Shown: positions 1-6,966 of the stretch, piece after piece
Layout: each line of letters opens with the position of its first letter
Numbering within the stretch: the stretch's first letter is position 1
From: a virus
Reading direction: 5' to 3' (one strand)
DNA: 42,302 bases
Virus record (IMG/VR): IMGVR_UViG_3300020215_000034
Coordinates: 1 to 42,302 of that record
Program-made: the position numbers and the translations under genes
Notes under the pieces: generated by a model
The model's input: the letters and a program-made list of their open reading frames with translations, nothing else
Database searches by the model: none
What the model was told of the DNA's origin: nothing

Positions 1-127
1 GCGACCAGCGGCGTGAAGAACGTCCTGATTCCCGACCACGACATCACCATCGTTCATTTGAACGTTCAAAGCGACGGCTCTACAGCGAGCGCGGCGACGG
101 ACAAGGTTTGGATTATGCGAAACCAGA
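1..127. repeat. Terminal direct repeat, left copy (circular contig overlap)
   Basis: The first 127 bases are identical to the last 127 (42176..42302). The reading frame of the gene that starts at 42065 continues without a break through this copy to the stop at 327. An exact 127-base overlap is what a de Bruijn assembler leaves on a circular contig when k is 127, so this is best read as an assembly overlap and not a packaged terminal repeat. Confidence 0.9.
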
Positions 128-327
128 CCGCCGCCGGCGTGGCTGTCACCATGGCTGAAAACTACACCGATGGCGTTAAGGCGCCCGTGACCGCGGGCGG
201 AAGCATCACGTTTCGTGGTCTGGATGTGCCAGTTGGCGCCGATGGCGGGCGCGAGATTCAACTCAAAGCGACAGGCAACGGCGCAAAAGTATTGCTGATT
301 AAAGGTAGCTTCACGGGGAACAACTGA
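1..327 (+). CDS. Small exported protein, C-terminal part (gene begins at 42065)
   Basis: This is the 3' part of a 145-residue protein whose start codon is at 42065; codon 38 of the gene is base 1 here. A GTG at position 13 could be mistaken for a start, but it lies inside a continuous frame. The visible part is rich in small polar and beta-prone residues and has no recognised domain. It sits between the major capsid gene and a fibre-like gene, and its TGA overlaps the ATG of the next gene (ATGA), so the two are probably translated together. Function unknown; a small secreted or virion-surface protein is an inference. Confidence 0.85.
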   Translation, partial: ATSGVKNVLIPDHDITIVHLNVQSDGSTASAATDKVWIMRNQTAAGVAVTMAENYTDGVKAPVTAGGSITFRGLDVPVGADGGREIQLKATGNGAKVLLIKGSFTGNN

Positions 328-1346
328 TGAAGTTCCATCCTATCCTTCTCACCCTTCTCCTCTCGCTCGCCGTCCATGCCGGGCAGGCGCCTGGGTACAC
401 GTTTCCGTCGAGCGGCGGCGGTTCCTCGACGTGGGCAGAGCTGGATAAAACGGGCAGCTCGCTCGGCGACATTGAGACGCGCGACGCCTCGCATTTGAGC
501 AGCGGCACGCTGCCGGATGCGCGGCTGAGCGCGAATGTGCCCGTGATGACCGCTGGCGTGCTGCCTGCCGCGAGTGCGGCAAATCTGACGAACATTCCCG
601 CCGCGAACCTGACGGGTGCGCTTCCGGCTATTTCGGGCGCGAACCTCACGAACCTGCCAGCGTCTTCGCAATCCCTATCTACTCAAGTGGAGCTGTGGGA
701 GGAGTTCTTACGCGGAACCATGTCAACGACGGTCCCTACTGGGCCGTTGCGACTTATCGACGCTTCGAGTGGCGGTGCGGTTTCCGATGGCACGACGCCC
801 GACGCAACCGCGGTGGGGGTGCTCAACGCATCAACTGGCAGCGGAGCGACGAATGCGGCGTGCTTCATCACTGGAGCTGCGTCATTTCGGTTTGGCGGTG
901 GAGAGGTCACTTCCGAGCATCGGCTTTACATCAACGCATCGGCATTAAGCGACGGCACAGACACGTATCGTGTCTATGCGGGGTTCAATGACAACTCCGG
1001 CACCGATGGAACAGACGGTGTTTACTTTCGATATACACACGGCGAAAACAGCGGCAACTGGACCGCCGTCTGTCGCAGTAATTCCGTAGAGACAACCCTG
1101 GACACCGGAACGGCTGTCGCGCTGAATACGTGGTATCGCCTGCGCTGCGTCATCAATGCAAATGCGTCTTCGGTGGAGTTCTTCATTAACGGCGTTTCTA
1201 AGGGAACAATTACCACCAATATCCCAAGCGGCTCGGGGCGTGAGACAGCCTTATACGGCAACATTCGAAAGACGGCCGGTACAAGCAGCCGCACGATGCA
1301 GTGGGATTACGTTTACTTCAAATTCGTTCCAACCGCGCCCCGCTAA
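327..1346 (+). CDS. Tail-fibre-like protein with signal peptide and lectin-like C-terminal domain
   Basis: The 339-residue protein starts with a short basic/hydrophobic segment ending in a VHAGQ-type cleavage site, so it looks Sec-exported. Residues ~50-115 contain spaced GTLPDARLSANV and ANLTNIPAANLTGALP-like repeats that are common in phage fibres. Residues ~120-339 form a beta-rich domain with the spacing of a laminin-G/concanavalin-like fold (WYRLRCVIN, VEFFINGV). Such domains bind glycans in tail fibres. A signal peptide on a fibre is unusual, so an alternative is a secreted, surface-displayed or superinfection-related protein. The start overlaps the previous stop. Confidence 0.7.
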   Translation: MKFHPILLTLLLSLAVHAGQAPGYTFPSSGGGSSTWAELDKTGSSLGDIETRDASHLSSGTLPDARLSANVPVMTAGVLPAASAANLTNIPAANLTGALPAISGANLTNLPASSQSLSTQVELWEEFLRGTMSTTVPTGPLRLIDASSGGAVSDGTTPDATAVGVLNASTGSGATNAACFITGAASFRFGGGEVTSEHRLYINASALSDGTDTYRVYAGFNDNSGTDGTDGVYFRYTHGENSGNWTAVCRSNSVETTLDTGTAVALNTWYRLRCVINANASSVEFFINGVSKGTITTNIPSGSGRETALYGNIRKTAGTSSRTMQWDYVYFKFVPTAPR

Positions 1347-1358
1347 ACGAGGTGAGAG

Positions 1359-1760
1359 ATGCGTTTTGCCCTGCTTTTCCTTCTCTGTGCTCAGCTCGCC
1401 AACGCGGCGGACTTCCGCATTCTGCGCGCGAAGAACGACGCAGGCGCTGAGGCTGGCTTAGCCGCAGCGGTGCCCGAATGGCCGACGCGCCAGCAGCCGC
1501 TTGCCGACGGCGAGAACGTTAACGCGCCGTGGGAGCGCATGACGCAGGCGCAGGTGGACGCGCTGAAGGCGGCGCACGCGAGCGCCAAACAGACGTACGA
1601 GCAGAGCAAGCCGGAACCTGCGGAGGTGACGCAGCGAAAGCAGGACATTCAGACGCTCAAGACGTTTATGGGCACGACGAACGGCACGATTACGAACACG
1701 CAGCGGGATGCGGTGATAAAGGCGCTGATTCGCGTGGTGGCGGCGGAAGCGAGGGACTGA
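1359..1760 (+). CDS. Small protein with Sec signal peptide, function unknown
   Basis: This 133-residue protein has a clear signal peptide (basic residue, hydrophobic core, ANAAD-like cleavage site at about residue 17). The mature part is helical and charged. Residues ~90-133 resemble the C-terminal segments of small phage proteins encoded near holins. GAGGTGAG lies just before the ATG. It is the third consecutive gene with an N-terminal export signal, followed at once by the holin-like genes, so a role in the cell envelope or lysis cassette is possible. No family recognised. Confidence 0.7.
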   Translation: MRFALLFLLCAQLANAADFRILRAKNDAGAEAGLAAAVPEWPTRQQPLADGENVNAPWERMTQAQVDALKAAHASAKQTYEQSKPEPAEVTQRKQDIQTLKTFMGTTNGTITNTQRDAVIKALIRVVAAEARD

Positions 1761-1763
1761 AGC

Positions 1764-2075
1764 GTGAGCGAAACTGAGACGCTGAACCGCCTGCTTCTGT
1801 TGAACGAGCAAGTCGTAAAGACGCTCGAAGAGCTGAAGGTGGAAGCGAAGGAAACGAACCAGACTGTTGCGCGTCTCAGCGAAAAGGTGTTGGAGCACAC
1901 AATGATGCTCGCGCAAGGAAACGACCGCTTCCGGCACCAGGACGACAAAATTGAGAAGCTCAAAGGGCAGATGGAAACGGACTATGTCCGCAAGGAAACG
2001 GTGAAGGCGTACTTAATCGGAACGGCGGTAGCCAGCGGCGGCGGTGTCGCTCTGCTCGTGAAGCTGTTCTCGTAG
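1764..2075 (+). CDS. Holin- or haemolysin-XhlA-like protein with coiled coil and C-terminal TM
   Basis: The 103-residue product starts at GTG 1764, three bases after the previous stop. Residues ~1-75 are a charged, heptad-rich coiled coil. Residues ~82-102 form a single hydrophobic segment containing GTAVASGGGVALLVKL, near the C terminus. This layout matches XhlA-type lysis accessory proteins, which are membrane-anchored through their C terminus. It is followed by a second small membrane protein and a spanin-like pair, which supports a lysis cassette. A virion-anchoring role cannot be excluded. Confidence 0.55.
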   Translation: MSETETLNRLLLLNEQVVKTLEELKVEAKETNQTVARLSEKVLEHTMMLAQGNDRFRHQDDKIEKLKGQMETDYVRKETVKAYLIGTAVASGGGVALLVKLFS

Positions 2076-2085
2076 GAGAGACAAA

Positions 2086-2310
2086 ATGAACACCATCATT
2101 GGCAAGCTCGGCGGGAAGAAGTTCATCGTGGCGCTGCTCGGCTTGATTGCCGTGGTTGTCGCGGCGCTGACGGGCTACGAAATCGCGCCCGAAACACTGC
2201 AGACCGTCGCGGCCATCGTTTCGAGCTACCTCATCGGTCAAGGCGTCGCGGACGGCTTCAGCGGCGGCAAGACTTCCAGCGTTGCGAAGGCCAACGAGGA
2301 CGTCGGCTAA
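2086..2310 (+). CDS. Small holin-like membrane protein
   Basis: A 74-residue protein with two hydrophobic segments: residues ~12-30 (FIVALLGLIAVVVAALTG) and a weaker one at ~40-55 (VAAIVSSYLIGQGVADG), followed by a polar tail. This matches small phage holins that form inner-membrane holes at lysis, and related proteins often follow an XhlA-like gene. GTAGGAGAG precedes the ATG. Its TAA shares one base with the ATG of the next short ORF (TAATG), suggesting coupled translation. Holin assignment is by size, hydrophobicity and position only. Confidence 0.55.
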   Translation: MNTIIGKLGGKKFIVALLGLIAVVVAALTGYEIAPETLQTVAAIVSSYLIGQGVADGFSGGKTSSVAKANEDVG

Positions 2311-2483
2311 TGCTCGCCATTGTGCTGGCAAACCTGCCAGCCATCGCGGGCGCAATCGTGGTGCTTTTGGGGATTTTCAGTCATGGCAAACCGCGCACGA
2401 CCTCCGTGGTGGACGTTGACGGCGCTCCTCTCGGTCCCGCTGTGGCTGAGCGGCTGCGGACCCTCCATCGGGCCACGAACTGA
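2310..2483 (+). CDS. Possible inner-membrane spanin-like short ORF (57 aa)
   Basis: An ATG that overlaps the preceding TAA opens a 57-residue frame. It has one N-terminal transmembrane segment (residues ~2-23, very hydrophobic) and a short polar tail containing VAERLRTLHR. The lipoprotein gene at 2383 is embedded in a different frame in its 3' half, which is the layout of Rz/Rz1 spanin pairs. The periplasmic part (about 33 residues) is shorter than a normal i-spanin and has no long coiled coil, so it may instead be a coupling ORF or an extra holin. Below usual ORF size cut-offs. Confidence 0.4.
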   Translation: MLAIVLANLPAIAGAIVVLLGIFSHGKPRTTSVVDVDGAPLGPAVAERLRTLHRATN

Positions 2484-2649
2484 GGACCACGTTGTCTTCA
2501 TCCGGCACGCGGGCGTTGCGGCGCGCGTGGCTGAAAGCAAGCGGGTGAAGGTGGTGGTCGAGAAGGACGGCAAGACCTACACGGACACGCTCGACCTGGC
2601 TGGCTTCTACGTGATTTCGCCGGACCTGAAGAAAAACGTGCAAGAATGA
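2383..2649 (+). CDS. Small lipoprotein, o-spanin-like (Rz1 position)
   Basis: The longest frame begins further upstream, but the ATG at 2383 gives a classic lipoprotein signal: MANRARPP, a hydrophobic core, then a lipobox LSGC with the acylated cysteine at about residue 25. The mature part is about 63 residues with a small beta-rich domain (KRVKVVVEKDGKTYTDT, then FYVISPDLKK). It begins inside the 2310 ORF in another frame, as Rz1 does inside Rz. Phage o-spanins are outer-membrane lipoproteins that join the i-spanin to fuse the membranes at the last step of lysis. This one is longer than lambda Rz1 and lacks its proline-rich region, so the role is inferred. Confidence 0.6.
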   Translation: MANRARPPWWTLTALLSVPLWLSGCGPSIGPRTEDHVVFIRHAGVAARVAESKRVKVVVEKDGKTYTDTLDLAGFYVISPDLKKNVQE

Positions 2650-2792
2650 AAGGGCGCGTCCGCGAGTACCACTACTGCGGCGAATGCAAGGAAACGACCG
2701 ACCACATCCGGCAGGCGTTCGAAGATTGGAAATGCACGCGCTGCGGAAAGACCAAGCGGCGGACGGTGAAGAAGGCTGAGCCTGAGACATGA
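2646..2792 (+). CDS. Tiny zinc-ribbon protein (48 aa)
   Basis: A 48-residue ORF with two cysteine pairs, CGEC and CTRC, 16 residues apart, and a basic C-terminal tail (GKTKRRTVKK). Four cysteines in this spacing form a zinc ribbon. The ATG overlaps the previous TGA (ATGA), and the ORF's own stop overlaps the next ATG, so it lies firmly in the operon. A nucleic-acid or protein-binding role is likely but unproven. Placement inside the structural/lysis region is unusual for a regulator. Confidence 0.65.
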   Translation: MKGRVREYHYCGECKETTDHIRQAFEDWKCTRCGKTKRRTVKKAEPET

Positions 2793-3160
2793 GCACCTTT
2801 GACGACATGATGGCGCAATTCGTGCCGATGTTCATGGATGTATTCGGCACTACCGGCATGAGCTACACGCCGCAGGGTGGCATCGCCAAGACCATTAAAG
2901 CCATCAAGGTTGATGAGTTCCCGCGCAAGATTCCCGGGCCGAACGCAACGGACGAGTTTCAAGAGTGTGAAGTGCTGATTCGGTCAGACGACAACGCTCT
3001 TGGACATGTGGCGCCAAAGATTTGCGCCTACGGCGGCGACGCAGGCGACCGGGTCGCGGACTGGCTCGGGTTGACCTGGTATGTGTGCGGTGTCGATTCG
3101 CAGGACCCGCAGTTTCACAAGCTGACTCTGCGGACCAAGCCGTTTCCTTTGGAGGGCTAA
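2789..3160 (+). CDS. Head-tail joining protein candidate (gpFII-like)
   Basis: A 123-residue protein. The order of elements resembles small head-tail stopper proteins: a helical start (DDMMAQFVPMFMDVFG), a threonine/glycine-rich strand, then a beta-rich body with an EVLIRSDD strand and a terminal strand pair containing HKLTLR. Lambda gpFII has a similar pattern of an RTDE strand, a turn, and a final strand after a histidine. Not close enough to be certain. It lies downstream of the head genes and before the main fibre gene, a plausible location for a connector. Confidence 0.45.
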   Translation: MSTFDDMMAQFVPMFMDVFGTTGMSYTPQGGIAKTIKAIKVDEFPRKIPGPNATDEFQECEVLIRSDDNALGHVAPKICAYGGDAGDRVADWLGLTWYVCGVDSQDPQFHKLTLRTKPFPLEG

Positions 3161-3163
3161 ATT

Positions 3164-3565
3164 GTGGCCTACATTGACGAAGAGAATATACCATATCGCC
3201 TTTCTGAGCTGAGCTTTGGCGCAAGTGCGAAGGGTGGACCCAAGGGCGTTACCGTTGAGAAGGCTGTTGACGATGAAAAGCTCATGGTCGGCACCTCGAA
3301 CACCCCTATTGCGCGCCCATTCACTGTAGATGCGACCGCCAGACTGCGCTTTGCAGATGCCTCAGCCGTTGACGACGAAACCGAAGAGCCGGCAGACGTG
3401 ACCGCTGAGTTCGAAGAGGCTGGCGGCGGCGCAGGCTCGCACGCCACGGGCCCGTACGTTCCGCGCGGCTTTGTTTTCCAAGGCGAGACCGGAAGTGGCG
3501 GCATCTTCACCGAAGGCGAATACCGCATGAAGGGCGACGCGTTCACGAAGACCATTACCGTCTGA
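3164..3565 (+). CDS. Virion-associated protein candidate, function unknown
   Basis: The 133-residue frame starts at GTG 3164, three bases after the previous stop, with GGAGGG upstream. It is acidic, rich in Ala/Glu/Gly, and has a short glycine run (EEAGGGAGS) between two beta-rich parts. The last 20 residues (YRMKGDAFTKT) look like an edge strand. No family recognised. It is placed between a connector candidate and the long fibre gene, so a small tail or connector component is the most likely class. Confidence 0.6.
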   Translation: MAYIDEENIPYRLSELSFGASAKGGPKGVTVEKAVDDEKLMVGTSNTPIARPFTVDATARLRFADASAVDDETEEPADVTAEFEEAGGGAGSHATGPYVPRGFVFQGETGSGGIFTEGEYRMKGDAFTKTITV

Positions 3566-3572
3566 GGTCAAC

Positions 3573-5468
3573 ATGTCCGATTACGTGGTGAACGGCAGCA
3601 GTCCGCGCGGAGCGGCGCTGATTCGTCCTACTTTGGAAGACCCGCGAGCCTTCACCCGCCCTCAACACAACCGGGCGGATGCAAAGTATGTCTCGCAGAT
3701 TTTCAACGAAGTGGCGGCCATGGTTCTACAGCGCGCGAATATGGAGCACGTGCGCGTAAAGAACACGACCGGAAGCACGTGGGCGGCGGGCACGCTGTTG
3801 GGACTTGAGACAGCAAAGCTCACTGCACAGACCACAGCGACGGCAACGAACAACCCGACAGCTGGTGAGACGAAGCAGATCCTGGTCGCCGCCACGTTCG
3901 AAGTTGGACAGCTTATTAAGGTCGAGAGCGGCGGTAATGTCGATGTCGGGATTGCGACCGCCGTATCCGCTGGCGTCAGCGTCACGGTTGATGCTCTGTA
4001 CTACGACCACGAAACGCCGACCCTTACGGCGCTGCCGGCTTACGAGGCGACACTAGCAGACCGCTCGACGCCGGTACTGGCGCTCTGGGTGGTCAAGACT
4101 CAGATTGCGGCGGGTGCGTACGGTGACGCCTTTGGCTGCATTGAAGTAACCGGGCTCGACACGAGCGCGGCAAGTGCGGCTGAGGCGCTGGCGTATCTTT
4201 CAACCGCTGGCGGGTGGACAACGACCGAGCCAGGCGCACCGAAGCAGATTGTCGGTGTTGTTACCGTTAAGCATGTCAGCACCGGCGCAATTCGATTCTT
4301 CCCGGGTGCATCGTGGCTCAAGCCGGCGGTCATCTTCAACGATGCGGAGGGCGACCCGTCCGCCGTCGCGACTGCCGCAAGCGATGGAACGTCCGACCAT
4401 CCAGCGCGCCGAGACCATACTCACGCTATCGGCGTGGACAATAGCAGTATCGAGATGGTCGGCGGTAATCTGCAGGTAAAGGCTGGAGGCGTTGGCGCTT
4501 CGCATCTGGCAGACGGCGCAGCACTAGCGGAAATTCTGGACGATGACGGCCCCGGCTCCGGCTTGGACGCAGACACGCTAGACGGCGAACACGCCAGCGC
4601 ATTCACCACAACGGCGCACCTAGCCAGCATCTGCGAAGGGCGCCTTTCGCTCGTAAGCGGCAATCCAGTGCCGACTACGGATGTTTCCGGCACCAACATC
4701 TACTTCGTTCCATACAAAGGGAACAAGATTGCGTTTTACGAGAGCGGTCAATGGGTAGTGCGGAGTTTCACCAACTTCGCATGGGCTATCGACACTTCCA
4801 CGTCGGATCGCCCGCACGACCTGTTCTTCTATTATGACGGCGGCTCTGCCCTGTTCGGAATGGAGGCTGTACCGTGGTCCAGCAAGACCGCGCGCGCTAC
4901 CGCTTTGGCAACACAGGATGGCGTTTACGTAAAGAGTGGTGAGACGCATAAGCGGTATCTCGGAACATTCCACACCGTTGCTTCAAATTCCACGGAAGAC
5001 AGCGCGACGAAGCGGCTGCTCTGGAACATGTACAACCGCGTGCCGCGCCACGTAGGCCGCGAAGAGACCAGCGCAAGCTGGAGCTGGACGGGAACCGGAT
5101 ACCGCGCGCTGAACAACAGCACCAGCAACCGCATCGAGTACGTGTGCGGCTTCGCGGAAGGCGCGATTAGTGCGCACGTTAATGTGATGGGACGCTCAAA
5201 CGATGCATCCGCGCGCCAAGCGGCAACGGGCGTTGGCGTGGATTCTACGACGGTCAACAGCGCGCAACTCCAAATGGGCGATGTGAACGCCAGTACCGGC
5301 ATGACGCGCGCGTTGTTCTCGCACTACACGGGCGCAACACAGCTGGGCTATCACTATCTCCAGGCGCTTGAATACGTAAGCACTGGCGGCGCTGTAGCTG
5401 TGAACTTCTACACACAGAACGCGCAAGAGAATTACGGCGCGGGAATTGTCGGAGTGCTGCATGAATAA
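3573..5468 (+). CDS. Large tail fibre / receptor-binding protein
   Basis: A 631-residue protein. Residues ~1-60 would attach it to the tail. Residues ~50-250 form beta-rich repeats. At ~268-290 there is the fibre motif SDHPARRDHTHAIG (DHTH), and at ~325-335 DADTLDGEHAS, both widespread in phage collar and fibre proteins. Residues ~450-490 contain the KRYLGTFHT segment followed by a helix (KRLLWNMYNRVPR) typical of fibre tips. The C-terminal beta-rich region probably carries host-binding specificity. It is followed by a small gene of the type that often accompanies fibres. Likely function: reversible or irreversible host adsorption. Confidence 0.8.
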   Translation: MSDYVVNGSSPRGAALIRPTLEDPRAFTRPQHNRADAKYVSQIFNEVAAMVLQRANMEHVRVKNTTGSTWAAGTLLGLETAKLTAQTTATATNNPTAGETKQILVAATFEVGQLIKVESGGNVDVGIATAVSAGVSVTVDALYYDHETPTLTALPAYEATLADRSTPVLALWVVKTQIAAGAYGDAFGCIEVTGLDTSAASAAEALAYLSTAGGWTTTEPGAPKQIVGVVTVKHVSTGAIRFFPGASWLKPAVIFNDAEGDPSAVATAASDGTSDHPARRDHTHAIGVDNSSIEMVGGNLQVKAGGVGASHLADGAALAEILDDDGPGSGLDADTLDGEHASAFTTTAHLASICEGRLSLVSGNPVPTTDVSGTNIYFVPYKGNKIAFYESGQWVVRSFTNFAWAIDTSTSDRPHDLFFYYDGGSALFGMEAVPWSSKTARATALATQDGVYVKSGETHKRYLGTFHTVASNSTEDSATKRLLWNMYNRVPRHVGREETSASWSWTGTGYRALNNSTSNRIEYVCGFAEGAISAHVNVMGRSNDASARQAATGVGVDSTTVNSAQLQMGDVNASTGMTRALFSHYTGATQLGYHYLQALEYVSTGGAVAVNFYTQNAQENYGAGIVGVLHE

Positions 5469-5757
5469 CCGTGAGCCAGGCAAGCTCCTGGATGCGCTGC
5501 TGGCGGCTGGTATCCCAGTTGACGGCTGCAACGCCGAGGGGCGCATCGATTTCAAGTCAGAGGCAACGTCCGCACAGCGGACGCAGGCGCAGCAGATTGC
5601 CGCCAACTTCGACTGGAACGCGCCGAGCGCCGACGAACAGGAAGGGGCGTCACTGGATGCGATTCTCAGCAAAGCGGACAGCGACGTGACCGCGGCGGAA
5701 CTCAAAACCGTGGTGCTGAGGGCGCTACGCCGCGCGCGCCGGCGAAAGGTGATTTAA
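5461..5757 (+). CDS. Small fibre-associated protein (XkdW-like)
   Basis: ATG 5461 is preferred: GGAG lies six bases upstream and ATG overlaps the fibre gene stop. An in-frame TTG at 5446 is less likely. The 98-residue product has the pattern LLDALLAAGIPVDG...GRIDFKSEATSAQRTQAQQIAANFDW, which matches small phage proteins encoded next to tail fibres (XkdW-type: a short helix, an IPVDG strand, a RIDF strand, then a helix ending in W). The C terminus is helical and strongly basic (RALRRARRRK). Role unknown, possibly in fibre assembly. Confidence 0.6.
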   Translation: MNNREPGKLLDALLAAGIPVDGCNAEGRIDFKSEATSAQRTQAQQIAANFDWNAPSADEQEGASLDAILSKADSDVTAAELKTVVLRALRRARRRKVI

Positions 5758-5768
5758 GAGGAGACGAC

Positions 5769-6314
5769 ATGGACTTCAAAGCATTGATGGTTCCCGGCGA
5801 AGGAAACAAGCCCGACGACCCGAGTTCGTGGCGTCCGCGCGGGCAGTGCCATGGCGTCATCTACTACGACGCTGCAAAGGGACGGCGGCCGCAGAATAAC
5901 GAGCCGTACACAACGCATCCGAGCCTTGAGTGCCGGGCGCTGGCATACCTGAAGCCGCCGTCGGACTGGTGGCGCGTGAAGCATCCGGCAGGCAAGGGTG
6001 TGATGTATCCGCTCTGGCAGTTCCTGCAGAAGCGGTTTCCGAAGATGGCGCAAGAGGCGCGCGAGGCAGAGCCGCCGCGAAAGCTGGTCGGCGCCTTCTG
6101 TGTGTCGGAATCAAGCGCCCATTGCAATACAGCGAAGTATCGCGACCGCTGGCACATTGAAAAGGCAGAGGAAGGCATTTGGTGTGTGTTCCTGCTGCCG
6201 GAGGCGAAGAAAAATGAAGCTACTACTGAAAGTGCTGCTCCTGCCGCTGGTGCTGCTGACGGGCTTCCTGTTCGCGATGCTGGGAGCCCTGTGCTGGCTG
6301 ACGCGCCGGCCTGA
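5769..6314 (+). CDS. Hypothetical protein, 181 aa
   Basis: Begins at ATG 5769 after AAGAGGAGACG, a good Shine-Dalgarno. Residues 1-145 look like a normal globular protein, rich in Trp, Pro and Cys (YLKPPSDWWRVKHP, then CVSESSAHCNTAKYRDRWHIE). The last 34 residues are a low-complexity Ala/Pro tail lying over the signal-like start of the next gene. No family recognised. The conserved-looking aromatic and cysteine residues could form an enzyme or binding domain, but nothing specific can be claimed. Confidence 0.7.
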   Translation: MDFKALMVPGEGNKPDDPSSWRPRGQCHGVIYYDAAKGRRPQNNEPYTTHPSLECRALAYLKPPSDWWRVKHPAGKGVMYPLWQFLQKRFPKMAQEAREAEPPRKLVGAFCVSESSAHCNTAKYRDRWHIEKAEEGIWCVFLLPEAKKNEATTESAAPAAGAADGLPVRDAGSPVLADAPA

Positions 6315-6546
6315 CGAAGAGCAGGAGTACCGCGAGGCAACGCGCGAGGTCTACGTTTCGCAGGACGATGGCTACAGCGAGAACGAGCGCCCGGGCCGCG
6401 AGCCGCATAAGACGCTTCGAGACATGAGTCCGCAGCACGCCAGCGAGGTTATTAGCCGCTGGTATGCCGACCAGGAGCGTCGAATGCGGCGCGAGCCGTT
6501 GCAGAACGTCGCCGTCATGCGGCGCCCACGCACGCGGGAGGCGTAA
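6214..6546 (+). CDS. Single-pass membrane protein overlapping the preceding gene
   Basis: The open frame extends upstream to 6100, but the natural start is ATG 6214, preceded by GGCGAAGAAAA. The 110-residue product begins with a strong hydrophobic segment (residues ~2-29, rich in Leu/Val) and continues with a charged cytoplasmic or periplasmic part (EEQEYREATREVYVSQDD, then helical RWYADQERRMRREP). It overlaps the 3' end of the preceding gene by 101 bases in the +1 frame. Function unknown; a membrane-anchored phage protein within a tail gene cluster. Confidence 0.65.
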   Translation: MKLLLKVLLLPLVLLTGFLFAMLGALCWLTRRPDEEQEYREATREVYVSQDDGYSENERPGREPHKTLRDMSPQHASEVISRWYADQERRMRREPLQNVAVMRRPRTREA

Positions 6547-6549
6547 GCC

Positions 6550-6966
6550 ATGGCCTTTTCAATCGGCGACGCAACCTACGACGACCCAGCGGTAGGCTTT
6601 GAAGCCACGCCGGGTCAAGTCTGGTTTGATATCCAGAGCGATACCGGTGACGAAATGGCGATGGAGGTCATCAAGTCATCTGGTGTAAGCGGCTCAACGA
6701 TACGGTGGCATAACTTTTCAGGGCGTGAAGCGTCCGTTGAAGTCGCATACATCGCGGGTTCCGCTGGCGATTGCCTGGAGGCAATCGAGGATGACCGCGG
6801 TTCGGTGCTCGGTGCGATTGTGTCGGTGACGCTGCCGGGCGGAAGTACGCTGCAAGGATGGGTCTGTAAGCGCATTCGCCAGACGAGTACGCCGAAAGAT
6901 ACCGGCTACGGAACGTTCATGATGCGCGCCGTCGTTGAGATTGAGCGAGTGCAGAAGGACGAATAA
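6550..6966 (+). CDS. Probable tail protein, function unknown
   Basis: A 138-residue acidic, beta-rich protein with no cysteine cluster except two isolated residues. Strands such as QVWFDIQSD, TIRWHNFSG and GSTLQGWVCKRIRQ suggest a beta sandwich like those of small tail or baseplate components. Its stop is directly followed by the ATG of the tape-measure candidate (TAAATG), so the pair is translationally coupled. No family recognised. Confidence 0.65.
   Translation: MAFSIGDATYDDPAVGFEATPGQVWFDIQSDTGDEMAMEVIKSSGVSGSTIRWHNFSGREASVEVAYIAGSAGDCLEAIEDDRGSVLGAIVSVTLPGGSTLQGWVCKRIRQTSTPKDTGYGTFMMRAVVEIERVQKDE

Noticed and set aside
1-127. A true packaged direct terminal repeat (T7 style)
   Set aside because: The terminase is the lambda gpA type that makes cohesive ends, and an exact 127-base length fits an assembly overlap; no coverage data can be seen here.
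6201-6216. Programmed -1 frameshift of the tail-chaperone G/GT type
   Set aside because: The downstream frame is +1, not -1; the A-run is not a proper slippery heptamer (the base before AAA AAT is G), and the second gene has its own start and membrane segment.
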